Assembly: GCA_005879815.1 (NCBI GenBank)
Contig: VBKA01000054.1
Span: 1 to 17,392, forward strand
Origin: Chloroflexota bacterium
Lineage (GTDB): Bacteria; Chloroflexota; Limnocylindria; QHBO01
Direction: 5' to 3'
Length of the DNA: 17,392 nucleotides
Part shown: positions 1 through 8,613 of the stretch, one piece after another
How positions within the stretch are numbered: position 1 is the first letter of the stretch
Layout: each line of letters opens with the position of its first letter
Translations under genes and position numbers: made by a program
Notes under the pieces: generated by a model
What the model was told of the DNA's origin: nothing
What the model saw: the letters and a program-made list of their open reading frames with translations, nothing else
The model's database searches: none

Positions 1-335
1 GACTGCCGCGTCTCGCCTTCCGCGGCGATGATCTGGTCGAGCACGAACTGGGCCGCGATCGAGGCGTGGTCCACCCCGGGCAACCACAGCGTGTCGTCAC
101 CCCGCATGCGGTGATAGCGGACCAGCGTGTCCTGCACCGTGGACCCCAGGGCATGGCCGATGTGCAGCGCGCCGGTCACATTGGGCGGCGGCTGGATGAC
201 CACGAAGCGCTCCGCGCCCGGCTCCTGGCTGGGCGTGAAGGCGCCGCTCTCAAGCCAGCGCTGGTAGATCCCCGGCTCGACGGCAGCGGCGTCGTAGCGC
301 GGGGCAAGCTCGCGGTTCGTCGTCGCCGTCGTCAT
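1..335 (-). CDS. valS: Valine--tRNA ligase, N-terminal part (gene runs off the left edge)
   Basis: Class I aminoacyl-tRNA synthetase that charges tRNA-Val in the cytoplasm. Only the first 111 codons are inside the window. The frame from ATG 335 gives MTTATTNRELAPRYDAAAVE, then a YQRWLESGAF segment typical of ValS N-termini. PPPNVTGALHIGHA follows and contains the HIGH-type ATP-binding motif of class I enzymes, then PGVDHASIAAQ. Most bacterial ValS proteins have PGTDHAGIATQ at that last place; the variant seen here is a form I associate with Chloroflexota. A GAGGAG Shine-Dalgarno lies at 343-348, 7 nt before the start. The T-box leader upstream with a GUC (Val) specifier independently supports valine over Ile or Leu specificity. 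The catalytic KMSKS region and the anticodon-binding domain are outside the window. Confidence 0.95.
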   Translation of the reverse strand, partial: MTTATTNRELAPRYDAAAVEPGIYQRWLESGAFTPSQEPGAERFVVIQPPPNVTGALHIGHALGSTVQDTLVRYHRMRGDDTLWLPGVDHASIAAQFVLDQIIAAEGETRQ

Positions 336-375
336 GGCTGAGCTCCTCTCTTCGACAGCTTGGTTCCAGGACACC

Positions 376-405
376 AAAAACCCGCTCGCCGAAGGACGAG
401 CGGGT
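376..405 (-). terminator. Intrinsic terminator of the valS T-box
   Basis: On the minus strand a 9-bp perfect stem, ACCCGCTCG (397-405) with CGAGCGGGT (380-388), closes a short TCCTTCGG loop and is followed by TTTTTGG (376-380 and beyond). The hairpin begins 4 nt after the T-box core, so it competes with the antiterminator, as in transcriptional T-boxes. It lies about 40 nt before the valS start. Confidence 0.88.
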
Positions 406-591
406 GCCTCGTGGTACCACCTTCGTTCGGCGCTGAACGCCAGCGCCCTCGTTCCCGCGTTATCGGGCGGACCCAGCCGGCTCGCGTGCGACCTTCTCCC
501 TCTCGTGTCCGGGTGAGCTCTCAGCCCTTTCGGCCCACCCTCTCTTTGAGGCCGATGGAGGGATACTCCTCACGGTCGTCGCCGTGCTGAG
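376..591 (-). ncRNA. T-box riboswitch leader of valS (specifier GUC)
   Basis: Read on the minus strand, the valS leader has the landmarks of a transcriptional T-box. An AGTA loop-E element occurs in GTGAGGAGTATCCCT. The opposite strand of stem I is AGGGAGAAGGTCGC, with a GUC valine codon at 490-492 in the specifier position. The basal stem pairs GCGAC with GTCGC. The conserved T-box core AAGGTGGTACCACG is at 410-423, and its UGGU matches the ACCA end expected for tRNA-Val with discriminator A. An intrinsic terminator follows. By family knowledge, uncharged tRNA-Val binding stabilises the antiterminator and turns valS on. The codon reading frame in the specifier loop could be off by one (GGU), but GUC agrees with the downstream gene. 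Confidence 0.92.
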
Positions 592-597
592 AGTCTA
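592..597 (-). promoter_or_regulatory. Candidate -10 element (TAGACT) of the valS leader transcript
   Basis: Minus-strand TGTGCTAGACTC contains TAGACT, directly upstream of the first T-box stem. The same hexamer precedes the DUF3105 gene at 11943-11948. No good -35 hexamer is visible 16-18 nt upstream, so this is a candidate only. Confidence 0.5.
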
Positions 598-651
598 GCA
601 CAGCGCGCGGTCGAAACCCTCCCCAGCAGACCGATGGGGCGGTCCGCGGCC

Positions 652-2163
652 TTAGCGGCCGCGCTGGACGACGACCCGCAGCGACCCATCCGGCTGGCGC
701 TCGATCTGGGCGCCGCCGTGCTCGATCTGCTCGATGGCCGCCACGAGGTCGAACTCCGGGTCGTGGGTGGCCCGATAGACGAACTCGCCGGTGGGGCCGA
801 GCGAGAGCGAGATGCCGTGAACGCCGTCGACGCGCTCGAGCGCCTGCTTGAAGGAGGTGATGGCACCGAAGCTGCCAAGGCCGTGCACGACGATGGCCGT
901 GGCCACCTCGCCACCGGCGCCCGGCGCGACCACCGTCGCGGTCGCCGCTTCGCCGCTGGTCTCCCCGCCGATCTTGGCGTCAAGCTCTGCCAGGCGGGCG
1001 CGAAGCGGGTCATGAGGTGCCTCGCCCTCGGAGACCAACGCTTGGTCGGAAGTGCCGGACTCGGCCGGTGGCGCGGCGGACTCATCGACGGATTCCTGCG
1101 CCTCCGACCCGTTCCGGTCGATGCCCAGCGCACTCAGACGTGCGTCATGGGTGTCGGGCACGATCGTCGACGATCCCTCTGCCACGGGCTCCTCGGCGGC
1201 GGCCTCCTCGGCGGCGGCCTCGTCGTTCGCCGGCGCTGCCTCTGAAGACTGCTCCGCGCCGGTGTCGGCTGTCTCTGGGTTTGTGGCCTCGCCGGTCGAC
1301 TCAGTCGACTGCGTTCCTTCGGCGCTCGTCTCGGTCGCCATCGGCTCGGCTGACTGTTCCTCGGGGCTCTCGCCTGGGGTGGTTGCCGCGGTCGGGGTGC
1401 CGTCATCCGGCGCCTCTCCGGCTGCAGCGGCAGCCGCATCCGCCTGCTGTGGCGGAACAGCGGCCGGAGCTGCGGACACGATCGAGGGTGGCCGTGGCAT
1501 GCGCTTGGCGGCGGTGCCGAAGGCAGCCGGGTCGTTGATGTCGTGGAGCTGGGCGAAGAAGGTGGTGAGCTGGCGCTCATATTCCTGGATGCGGGCGTAG
1601 AGGCTCTCGATCTCGGTCCCACTTCGCTGCTCGTGGTCGCTGAGCTGTTGTGTGAGCAGCTGCCGACGGGTCTCGCGCCGCCGCTCCCCTTCCGTGGCGA
1701 TGCGCTCCGTCTCGGCATTCACCCAGTCCCCGATGGCCGAGATGTCGCCTTCGGATCGTTCGCGAAGCTGCTCGGCCTGCTCGGCCGCCCGCGTGCGCAG
1801 GGTCTCCACCGTCTCGTCGACCGACAGCCGCAGGGTCGAGACGCTCGACTCGCGCTCCCGCTCCGCCACTTCGCGCATGGCGTTGATGAGGCTGACCAGC
1901 AGGGCGTTGTCCGCCACGTCGGCAGTTGCCTCCTCGGGCGACTGCGGCTCGTCCGATGGCCCTGCCGCGGCGCCTGTTTGCGCCATGCGCGGTGTTGGGA
2001 AAGGAGCGGCCTCGGCCTGAGCGCCACCTTCCATCGGTGTCGTGTCGGTCGTCGCGGTCGGCTCAGACGCCTCAGCGCTGCTCTCGGCTGCCGTCGTTGC
2101 GTCAGAGTCGTCGTCGTGCGACCACGGAAGCCGGATGCCGGACTTGCGCGGGGTCGGGGTCAT
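652..2163 (-). CDS. Unrecognised 503-residue acidic protein: helical coiled coil, long disordered linker, small C-terminal alpha/beta domain
   Basis: I do not recognise a named family. Residues 1-80 are low-complexity and acidic or Ala/Thr-rich. Residues about 85-210 are charged and heptad-like (Glu, Arg, Leu-rich), and look like a long coiled coil. Residues about 221-385 are Ala/Glu/Pro/Ser/Thr-rich and probably disordered, including AAAEEAAAEEP, which is encoded by a duplicated 15-nt unit at 1189-1218. Residues about 418-500 (VATAIVVHGLGSFGAITSFK onward) alternate strands and helices in a beta-alpha-beta-beta-alpha-beta order, like a ferredoxin-like/HMA-type fold. There is no signal peptide or membrane segment, so it is probably cytoplasmic. 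An AGGAGG site lies upstream, at a longish spacing of about 12 nt. The gene is co-directional with valS but separated from it by the T-box promoter. The architecture could suit a cytoskeletal or scaffold role, which is speculation. Confidence 0.8.
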   Translation of the reverse strand: MTPTPRKSGIRLPWSHDDDSDATTAAESSAEASEPTATTDTTPMEGGAQAEAAPFPTPRMAQTGAAAGPSDEPQSPEEATADVADNALLVSLINAMREVAERERESSVSTLRLSVDETVETLRTRAAEQAEQLRERSEGDISAIGDWVNAETERIATEGERRRETRRQLLTQQLSDHEQRSGTEIESLYARIQEYERQLTTFFAQLHDINDPAAFGTAAKRMPRPPSIVSAAPAAVPPQQADAAAAAAGEAPDDGTPTAATTPGESPEEQSAEPMATETSAEGTQSTESTGEATNPETADTGAEQSSEAAPANDEAAAEEAAAEEPVAEGSSTIVPDTHDARLSALGIDRNGSEAQESVDESAAPPAESGTSDQALVSEGEAPHDPLRARLAELDAKIGGETSGEAATATVVAPGAGGEVATAIVVHGLGSFGAITSFKQALERVDGVHGISLSLGPTGEFVYRATHDPEFDLVAAIEQIEHGGAQIERQPDGSLRVVVQRGR

Positions 2164-2208
2164 GGGTAACTCGCCCCTCCTGGGTGCTGCCTGTTGGCGA
2201 TGCGCACC

Positions 2209-2214
2209 ATCCTA
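2209..2214 (-). promoter_or_regulatory. Candidate -10 element (TAGGAT) for the 503-residue protein
   Basis: Minus-strand GGGGTAGGATGG lies about 45 nt upstream of the ATG at 2163, in the divergent gap shared with the MscS gene. The -35 region is poor. TAG-start hexamers recur at other gene starts in this window. Confidence 0.4.
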
Positions 2215-2283
2215 CCCCGATGGCCCGGCTGCTCCCGAGGCGACGGAAGTACTCCCCCTGCGACCCGCGGTGGTACCCCACCG

Positions 2284-3263
2284 ATGGCTACCATCTGCCT
2301 TGTGATCCAGCTGCTGTCGGCCCTCGGCATCGACCCCGCGTGGAGGGGTCCGGCCATGATCCTGCTCATTACCATCGTGGCACTCGTGACCTGGTATTCC
2401 CTCCGCTTTGGCGCCGGCCAGGTCGCCGGTCGCGTCCTGGCACGCCAACCTCCGGATGCGGAGGCCGTCCTGCCCGGGGTCGAGCTGGAACGCCGGGTGC
2501 GCACGCTGGAACGAACCGCGGTGCGCACCGGGGGCGTGGTGATTGTCATCGTGGCCGTCTTGATGGCGCTCTCGTCCGGCTTCCAGGTCGACATCGGTCC
2601 GGCCGTCGCGGGACTGGGAATCGTGGGCATCGCGGTCGGCTTCGGTGCCCAGACGCTGATCCGTGACTGGCTGGCGGGGATCTTCGTGGTGCTCGAGAAC
2701 CAGTACAACCAGGGCGACGTCGTCCGCATCGCCGGGGTCTCTGGCGTGGTCGAGGACTTCAGCCTGCGGCGAACGATGCTGCGCGACCTCGACGGCACGG
2801 TGCATTCGGTCCCGAATGGCCAGATCACCGTCGCCAGCAACCTGACGCGAGTGTGGGCCAGGGTCAACGTCGACATCCCGGTCGCCTACGACACCGATCT
2901 CGATCTCGCGACCCGGCTCATCAACGACGTCGGGGCTCAGCTGCACGCCGATCCGGAATGGGCAGCACGCCTGCTCGAGGCGCCGAGCGTGGTTCGGATC
3001 GGGCACTTCGGCGATACCGGCGTCTCGCTCAAGGTCCTCGGTCAGGTCCCCGCCGCAGAGCAGTGGGCCGTGGCCGGTGAGCTGCGCAAGCGGATCCTGG
3101 CGGCGTTCGCGGAGCACGGAATCAGGATCCCCACCGCGCCGCGGGTGATGGTGACTGCGTCTGGCGCTCCACCGCTAGCGGCCGAGCCGGAGACTTCAGC
3201 CTCTGAGCCCGCGCCAGAACCGAAGGACCCGACCGCGCCGGCCGGCCCTCCGTTGGGAGCGGG

Positions 3264-3267
<4 letters not shown>
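2284..3267 (+). CDS. MscS-family mechanosensitive ion channel
   Basis: Small-conductance mechanosensitive channel of the inner membrane, which by family function releases solutes on hypo-osmotic shock. I take ATG 2284 (MATICLVIQLLSALG, 327 residues), because the upstream in-frame ATG at 2194 adds a Pro/Arg-rich stretch unlike a membrane N-terminus; GTG 2302 is an alternative. Membrane segments are visible at about residues 24-41 and 82-100. The pore-lining third helix contains GLGIVGIAVGFGAQTLIRDW. Next comes the MscS beta domain with VLENQYNQGDVVRI, VEDFSLRRTMLRDLDG and VHSVPNGQI, all family hallmarks. The cytoplasmic alpha/beta domain follows, and the C-terminal 35 residues are a Pro/Ala/Glu tail. 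The gene is divergent from the 503-residue protein gene. Its TAG stop overlaps the clpX stop on the other strand. Confidence 0.93.
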
Positions 3268-4559
<1,292 letters not shown>

Positions 4560-4604
4560 GAGCCTGGTTGGTTCACCTCGCGCCGTCCGTGAATCGGCCC
4601 GGGC

Positions 4605-4610
4605 AGGATA
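4605..4610 (-). promoter_or_regulatory. Candidate extended -10 element (TGC-TATCCT) for clpX
   Basis: In the 117-nt clpP-clpX gap the minus strand reads GTGCTATCCTGC. A TG dinucleotide one base upstream of TATCCT makes an extended -10, about 45 nt before the clpX ATG. This would let clpX be expressed apart from tig-clpP. There is no clear terminator in the gap, so read-through from clpP is also possible. Confidence 0.45.
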
Positions 4611-4676
4611 GCACGCGCCCAGGAGCGCTCCGCCATGCGGCATTGGTCCTCCGCCGCAGGCTCACGCCGGTGATTC

Positions 4677-5354
4677 CTAGCGCTTCGCGGGAGCCGGCGC
4701 CTTGTCGGCCTGGGCTGCCTCGTCTGCGCTCGGAACGGTGCCCCCCGCCTCCTTGGTGAGGCTGATGAGCGACTCGCCCCGGCCCTCGAAGATGTCGTCG
4801 ATGAGCCCGTAGTCCTTGGCCTCCTGGGCGCTCATGAAGTAGTCGCGCTCGGAGTCGCGGCGCACCTTGTCGTATTCCTGTCCGGTGTGGTTGGCCAGGA
4901 TGTGCATGAGGCGCTCGGTCAGGTTGAGCATCTCGCGCACCTGGATCTCGACGTCCGGTGTATTGCCGCGCACGCCGCCCGAGCCCTGGTGGACCATGAC
5001 CCGGCTGTTCGGCAGCGCGTAGCGCTTGCCCTTGGCACCGGCGGCGAGCAGGACGGCTCCCATGCTGGCTGCCTGGCCGATGCAGATGGTGCTCACCGGA
5101 GCCTTCATGTACTGCATCGTGTCGTAGATGGCCAGGCCGCTGGTCACGACCCCGCCAGGCGAGTTGATGTAAAGGCTGATGTCCTTGTCGGGGTCCTCGC
5201 TCTCCAGGAAGAGCAGCTGGGCGATGACCAGGTTCGCGACGTGATCCTCGATTGGCTCACCCAGGAAGATGATCCGCTCCTTGAGCAGGCGCGAGTAGAT
5301 GTCGAAGGCGCGCTCCCCGCGCGCGCTGCTCTCGATGACCATCGGGACGAGCAT
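4677..5354 (-). CDS. clpP: ATP-dependent Clp protease proteolytic subunit ClpP
   Basis: Serine peptidase (family S14) that forms the tetradecameric barrel of the Clp protease. From ATG 5354 it has 225 residues, starting MLVPMVIESSARGERAFDIY as in canonical ClpP; the longer frame to 5426 only overlaps tig. The catalytic triad is Ser97 in GQAASMGA, His122 in MVHQGSGG and Asp171 in SERDYFMS, the same numbering as E. coli ClpP. The oxyanion region SPGG is at 65-68. The C-terminus is a short Ala/Pro/Lys tail (DKAPAPAKR). The start is 7 nt after the tig stop. The best Shine-Dalgarno, CGGAG, lies within the last tig codons, so translation is probably coupled to tig. Substrate unfolding would be done by the ClpX encoded next. 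Confidence 0.98.
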   Translation of the reverse strand: MLVPMVIESSARGERAFDIYSRLLKERIIFLGEPIEDHVANLVIAQLLFLESEDPDKDISLYINSPGGVVTSGLAIYDTMQYMKAPVSTICIGQAASMGAVLLAAGAKGKRYALPNSRVMVHQGSGGVRGNTPDVEIQVREMLNLTERLMHILANHTGQEYDKVRRDSERDYFMSAQEAKDYGLIDDIFEGRGESLISLTKEAGGTVPSADEAAQADKAPAPAKR

Positions 5355-5361
5355 GGCGTGG

Positions 5362-6738
5362 TTACTCCGATCGGCTGCTGGCGGGTGAAAGGGACGCGGT
5401 CTCGGCCTCCGATGGCGGCTCCTCACCGGTGCCGGAGGGGGTATCGGTCCCTAGTTTGCGGTTGACGAGATGTTCGACGAGCTTCTGGTTGCGCAGCGTC
5501 ATGCGCAGGTACGAACGGCCGCGCCGCGAGCCAAGGTACTCGCGCAGCTTGGGCTCGTCGCCATAGCGTGACAGTTGATCCGCCGCCTCGGCGTCGATCT
5601 CAGCGTCGATGGCGTCGATCCCCTCTCGCTCGGCGATCGCCGACAGCACGAGGAGGGTCTTCACGCGCCGGGAGGCCGGTTCGCGCAGCTCCGCCAGGAG
5701 CTCCTCGGGGCTCTGCTTGGCCAGGGCCAGGTATTGGTCGAGACCGATGCGCTGCTGCGCCAGGCGGGCGCGCAGCTCGTCGCGCATGATGTCGACCTCG
5801 TTGGCGATCATCACCTCGGGCAGGTCGACGGTCGCGTTGGCGGTGGCGTACTCGATGATCCGGTCCCCGAACACGTGGCGTGCCTCCGCCTGATTGCGCT
5901 TGTCGAGCGCATCGTGAATTTCGGCCCGCAGCGCGTCGAGGGTCTCCACCTCGCCGGCCGAGCGAGCGAATTCATCGTCGAGCTCGGGGAGGACGCGCTC
6001 CCGCAGGTCGAGCAGCTCGACCTCGAAGTGCGCCTGCTTCCCGCGCAGATCCTCAACCCGATAATCGTCCGGGAAGGTGACGTCGAATGCCTTGCGTTCC
6101 CCGATCTGCATGCCGACCAGCTGTTCCTCCCAGCCGGCGATCATGCGTCCCTCGCCGATGACCAACGGCAGCCGGTCCGCGGAGCCGCCCTCGAAGGGCT
6201 CGCCGTCGATGGTCCCGGTGAACTTGACCGCCGCCACGTCGCCGTTCTGGGCCGCCCGCCCGTCAATCGGGCGCAGGGTTGCCTGGCCCTCGCGCATCTC
6301 GGTGAGGACCGCCTCGACGTCGTCATCGGTCACCGGCTTGTGCTCGAGCTCGAACGCGTAGTCGGCGTAGTCGCCCAGTGTTACCTCGGGCCGGACGGAG
6401 ACGGTGGCGGTGAACCTCACGGGGGTCCCTTCGGCCACCTCTCCCGCATCGATCTGGACGTCGGGCTGGTCGATGGGGATCAGGTCCGTCTGGTCGAGCG
6501 CGGCGTCGTACGAGGCTGAGACGAGGTGGTCGATGGCCTCCGCCACGACCGAGGCGCGTCCGGCGTATCGGTCGATCAGGTGCCGCGGCGCCTTGCCCGG
6601 CCGGAAGCCGGGCACGCGCGTGCGCTGCGCCAGGTGCGTGTAGGCGGTCGCGAAGTGACGGTCGACCTCCGGCGGCGGGACCTCGATGTCGAGCGCGACG
6701 CGAGAGCCGGGCTCTGGGCGGGTGGAAACGGTGACCAA
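5362..6738 (-). CDS. tig: Trigger factor (ribosome-associated chaperone and peptidyl-prolyl isomerase)
   Basis: Binds at the ribosome exit tunnel and shields nascent chains. It has 458 residues from TTG 6738. I chose this start because AGGAG lies 5-6 nt ahead of it and the sequence upstream is tRNA; the protein begins (M)VTVSTRPEPGSRVALDIEV. The ribosome-docking signature GFRPGKAP is at residues about 44-51. The FKBP-type PPIase domain is at about 160-245 (NGDVAAVKFTGTIDGEPFEG, then IAGWEEQLVGMQIGE). The helical C-terminal chaperone arms follow, and the last 30 residues are a Ser/Glu-rich tail. The gene lies directly behind tRNA-Leu and 7 nt before clpP, the classic tig-clpP-clpX order. No separate promoter fits between the tRNA and the start. 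Confidence 0.96.
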   Translation of the reverse strand: MVTVSTRPEPGSRVALDIEVPPPEVDRHFATAYTHLAQRTRVPGFRPGKAPRHLIDRYAGRASVVAEAIDHLVSASYDAALDQTDLIPIDQPDVQIDAGEVAEGTPVRFTATVSVRPEVTLGDYADYAFELEHKPVTDDDVEAVLTEMREGQATLRPIDGRAAQNGDVAAVKFTGTIDGEPFEGGSADRLPLVIGEGRMIAGWEEQLVGMQIGERKAFDVTFPDDYRVEDLRGKQAHFEVELLDLRERVLPELDDEFARSAGEVETLDALRAEIHDALDKRNQAEARHVFGDRIIEYATANATVDLPEVMIANEVDIMRDELRARLAQQRIGLDQYLALAKQSPEELLAELREPASRRVKTLLVLSAIAEREGIDAIDAEIDAEAADQLSRYGDEPKLREYLGSRRGRSYLRMTLRNQKLVEHLVNRKLGTDTPSGTGEEPPSEAETASLSPASSRSE

Positions 6739-6757
6739 ATCTGCTCCTGTTTGATGG

Positions 6758-6841
6758 TGGTGGGCGAGGCGAGACTCGAACTCGCACGTCTTTCGACACC
6801 GGCTCCTAAGGCCGGCGCGTCTGCCATTCCGCCACCCGCCC
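6758..6841 (-). tRNA. tRNA-Leu (anticodon UAG)
   Basis: An 84-nt type II tRNA including an encoded CCA. The acceptor stem pairs GGGCGGG with CTCGCCC (one G-U pair), discriminator A. The anticodon arm is CCGGC-CTTAGGA-GCCGG with anticodon TAG, reading CUN/CUA leucine codons. A long variable arm lies between it and the T-arm GCGAG-TTCGAGT-CTCGC. The large variable arm and the D-loop sequence TGGCGGAATGGCAGACGC are typical of leucine tRNAs. The 3' end lies 19 nt before the tig start codon. Confidence 0.96.
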
Positions 6842-6848
6842 GGCTCAA

Positions 6849-6854
6849 ATGCTA
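6849..6854 (-). promoter_or_regulatory. Candidate -10 element (TAGCAT) for the tRNA-Leu/tig transcript
   Basis: Minus-strand TCTGTAGCATTTGAGCC ends exactly at the tRNA 5' base, leaving 7 nt between TAGCAT and G1. Transcription would therefore start at or next to the mature tRNA end. The -35 region is weak. Confidence 0.45.
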
Positions 6855-6906
6855 CAGACAAACCAGACCGAGTGAGCCTCGCCAACCCATCGGCCGATGA
6901 TGGGCG

Positions 6907-7677
6907 TCATCCCGGCGCACCGATGAGTTTGCTGATGAGATAGCCGGCCGCCGCCGCGCCGAGCCCGATCAGGACCATCTGGACGCCATTCTTTCGCCAG
7001 CTGCCCACGAGCGTCACGGCGGAGTACGACCCGACCCCGAAGAGGACGAGGCCGCTGAGCAGGAAGGCGGTGATGAGCGCAGGCATCCGAGTAAAGAAGA
7101 CGAACGGCGCCAGCGGGATGAGGTGCCCGATGAGCGTGGTCACGGTGATGACCACACTGGTCCGAAGGATATCGGCGTTCCGAACTGGCTGGAGCTGCAG
7201 CTCCTCGTCCATCATCGTCTGCAGCCACCGCTCGCGATCCGCCGTGATGGTCTCGACGACCCGTTCGAGCAGGCGCCCGCTAAAGCCCTTGGCAGCGTAG
7301 ATCTTCCGGATCTCTTCGCGCTCGGCTTCGGGCGCGCCTTCGATTTCCGCCAGCTCTCGTCTGCGCTCAGCCTCGTAGTAGTCGCGCTGGGATACCGAGG
7401 ACGTGTACCCGACCGCACCCATGGAGATCGACTCTGTGATGGCTGCGGCAAGTCCGGTGACGAGCAGGACCGTCGTCGATCCGTTCGCGGCAATCACGCC
7501 CAGGATGATCCCGAGGATGTTGACCAGCCCGTCCTGGCCGCCAAGGATCACGTCGCGGAGCCAATTCGTCCCGCGATGCTGCTCGCGATGCGGGCCGGCG
7601 CTTGCCCGCTTGCCGGTTGACGGATTCCCGCGGGCTCGTGCCCTCGTCCCACGGGCCGCCTGCTGGCTGACGGTCAT
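6907..7677 (-). CDS. VIT1/CCC1-family iron/manganese transporter
   Basis: Membrane transporter of the vacuolar iron transporter family. Family members move Fe2+ or Mn2+ out of the cytoplasm, so the likely role is metal detoxification at the plasma membrane. It has 256 residues. A basic 36-residue leader precedes the first helix, with the family motif NWLRDVILGGQDGLVNILG (Asp49 region). The second helix has AAAITESISMGAVGYTSSVS (about 78-96), matching the E...SMG..Y pattern of the VIT pore. A cytoplasmic Glu-rich helical domain (YEAERRRELAEIEG, EREEIRKIY) lies at about 101-160 and resembles the metal-binding domain. Three further membrane helices follow. ATG 7677 shares one base with the stop of the upstream dehydrogenase (TGATG), so the two are translationally coupled. 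The physiological metal cannot be told from sequence. Confidence 0.9.
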   Translation of the reverse strand: MTVSQQAARGTRARARGNPSTGKRASAGPHREQHRGTNWLRDVILGGQDGLVNILGIILGVIAANGSTTVLLVTGLAAAITESISMGAVGYTSSVSQRDYYEAERRRELAEIEGAPEAEREEIRKIYAAKGFSGRLLERVVETITADRERWLQTMMDEELQLQPVRNADILRTSVVITVTTLIGHLIPLAPFVFFTRMPALITAFLLSGLVLFGVGSYSAVTLVGSWRKNGVQMVLIGLGAAAAGYLISKLIGAPG

Positions 7678-8612
7678 CAGAACGTTGCTCGGGTCGCCAT
7701 CGGCTCGCCCGCAGGCCCGACGCCAACCATCGCGGACGCCGGCGTGCTGGACCGATAGCCGCGGATCACGCTCGTGATGTCCATCTCCCCGGTTGTATTC
7801 GCGGCCTCGCTCACGAAGGACTCGGCGAGCCCGGTGAGCGGGATCTCGCTGGCCGACCCCCGGAACAGAGCAAGCGCCAGGTCGAGGTCCTTGGCCAGGT
7901 CGCGCAGCGCGAAGAGGGGTGGCGCGTGGCGGTCCTCCAGGAATCCGGCTCGCCGCATGCCGAGGCTCGGAACGAGGCGCTGGAGGACCCAGAACACTTC
8001 CTCGGGGTCCAGTCCGGCTGCCTCCCCGGCGACCTGGAGCTCGGCCGCCGCAACGATGAGGTCGCCGAGCATGCTGTTGGCGACCAGCTTCAGGCGGGCG
8101 GCGCTCCCAAGCGGGCCGACGTGGCGCACTTCGCCCAGTGCCCCGAGGACCGCCCTCGCGCGGTCAACGTCGGCGGCCGCTCCGCCGACCAGGATGGCCG
8201 CCTGCCCGTCGCGCACCAGCGTTGGCGCTCCGATGATCGGCGCGTCGACGAGCCGTGCGCCCGTTTGTCCCATGGCGGCGGCGAGCTCGGCGACGATCTC
8301 CGCGCCCGCGGTGCTCATGTCGATGAAAAGCTGATCACTCGCGCTCGCCAGGGCGCCGTTGTCGCCCAGGTAGGCGGCTCGCACCCCGTCAGGACCGGTA
8401 AGGCTGCTGATCACGATGTCGGCGTCCTGGGCTGCCTCCGCGGGCGAGGTGGCCACATGCCCGATCCCGAGAGCCTCCGCTCGTGCTCGGGTCCTGTTCC
8501 AGAGCGTCAGCTCGAAGCCGGCGCGGGCCAACCGATCGGCGATGGTCGAGCCCATCTTGCCGGTGCCAAGGACGGCAATCCGTCCGGAATGGGGGTTCGG
8601 TCGTGCGTTCAT
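7677..8612 (-). CDS. NAD(P)-dependent beta-hydroxyacid dehydrogenase (3-hydroxyisobutyrate dehydrogenase/6PGDH-like)
   Basis: Oxidoreductase of the beta-hydroxyacid dehydrogenase superfamily; the substrate is not predictable. It has 311 residues from ATG 8612, which has GAGGG six bases ahead. An ATG two codons earlier (8618) has that site too close. A Rossmann motif VLGTGKMG is at residues 14-21, and LWNRT (38-42) forms the cofactor-specificity turn, with Arg favouring NADP. Substrate-site DMSTAG starts at 98. DAPIIGAP (123-130) replaces the more usual DAPVSGG. Catalytic Lys175 and Asn179 are in ARLKLVANS. The all-helical C-terminal domain is present. It is preceded by an aldo/keto reductase gene and coupled to the VIT gene. 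The altered DAP motif suggests it is not a true HIBADH; a GLYR- or imine-reductase-like relative is possible. Confidence 0.88.
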   Translation of the reverse strand: MNARPNPHSGRIAVLGTGKMGSTIADRLARAGFELTLWNRTRARAEALGIGHVATSPAEAAQDADIVISSLTGPDGVRAAYLGDNGALASASDQLFIDMSTAGAEIVAELAAAMGQTGARLVDAPIIGAPTLVRDGQAAILVGGAAADVDRARAVLGALGEVRHVGPLGSAARLKLVANSMLGDLIVAAAELQVAGEAAGLDPEEVFWVLQRLVPSLGMRRAGFLEDRHAPPLFALRDLAKDLDLALALFRGSASEIPLTGLAESFVSEAANTTGEMDITSVIRGYRSSTPASAMVGVGPAGEPMATRATF

Positions 8613-8613
8613 C

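Noticed and set aside
646..663. GCGGCC/GGCCGC hairpin over the stop codon of the 503-residue protein gene as its terminator
   Set aside because: A 6-7 bp GC palindrome (NotI-like) with no U-tract. Such palindromes are frequent by chance at this base composition.
1017..1600. Several Arg/Pro- or Ser/Ala-rich frames on both strands over the acidic linker of the 503-residue protein
   Set aside because: The region is low complexity, so all frames stay open. Only the frame linking the coiled coil to the C-terminal alpha/beta domain spans the whole region with folded ends.
5575..6519. 314-residue plus-strand frame antisense to tig
   Set aside because: tig on the other strand has full trigger-factor domains. 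The antisense frame is a composition artefact.
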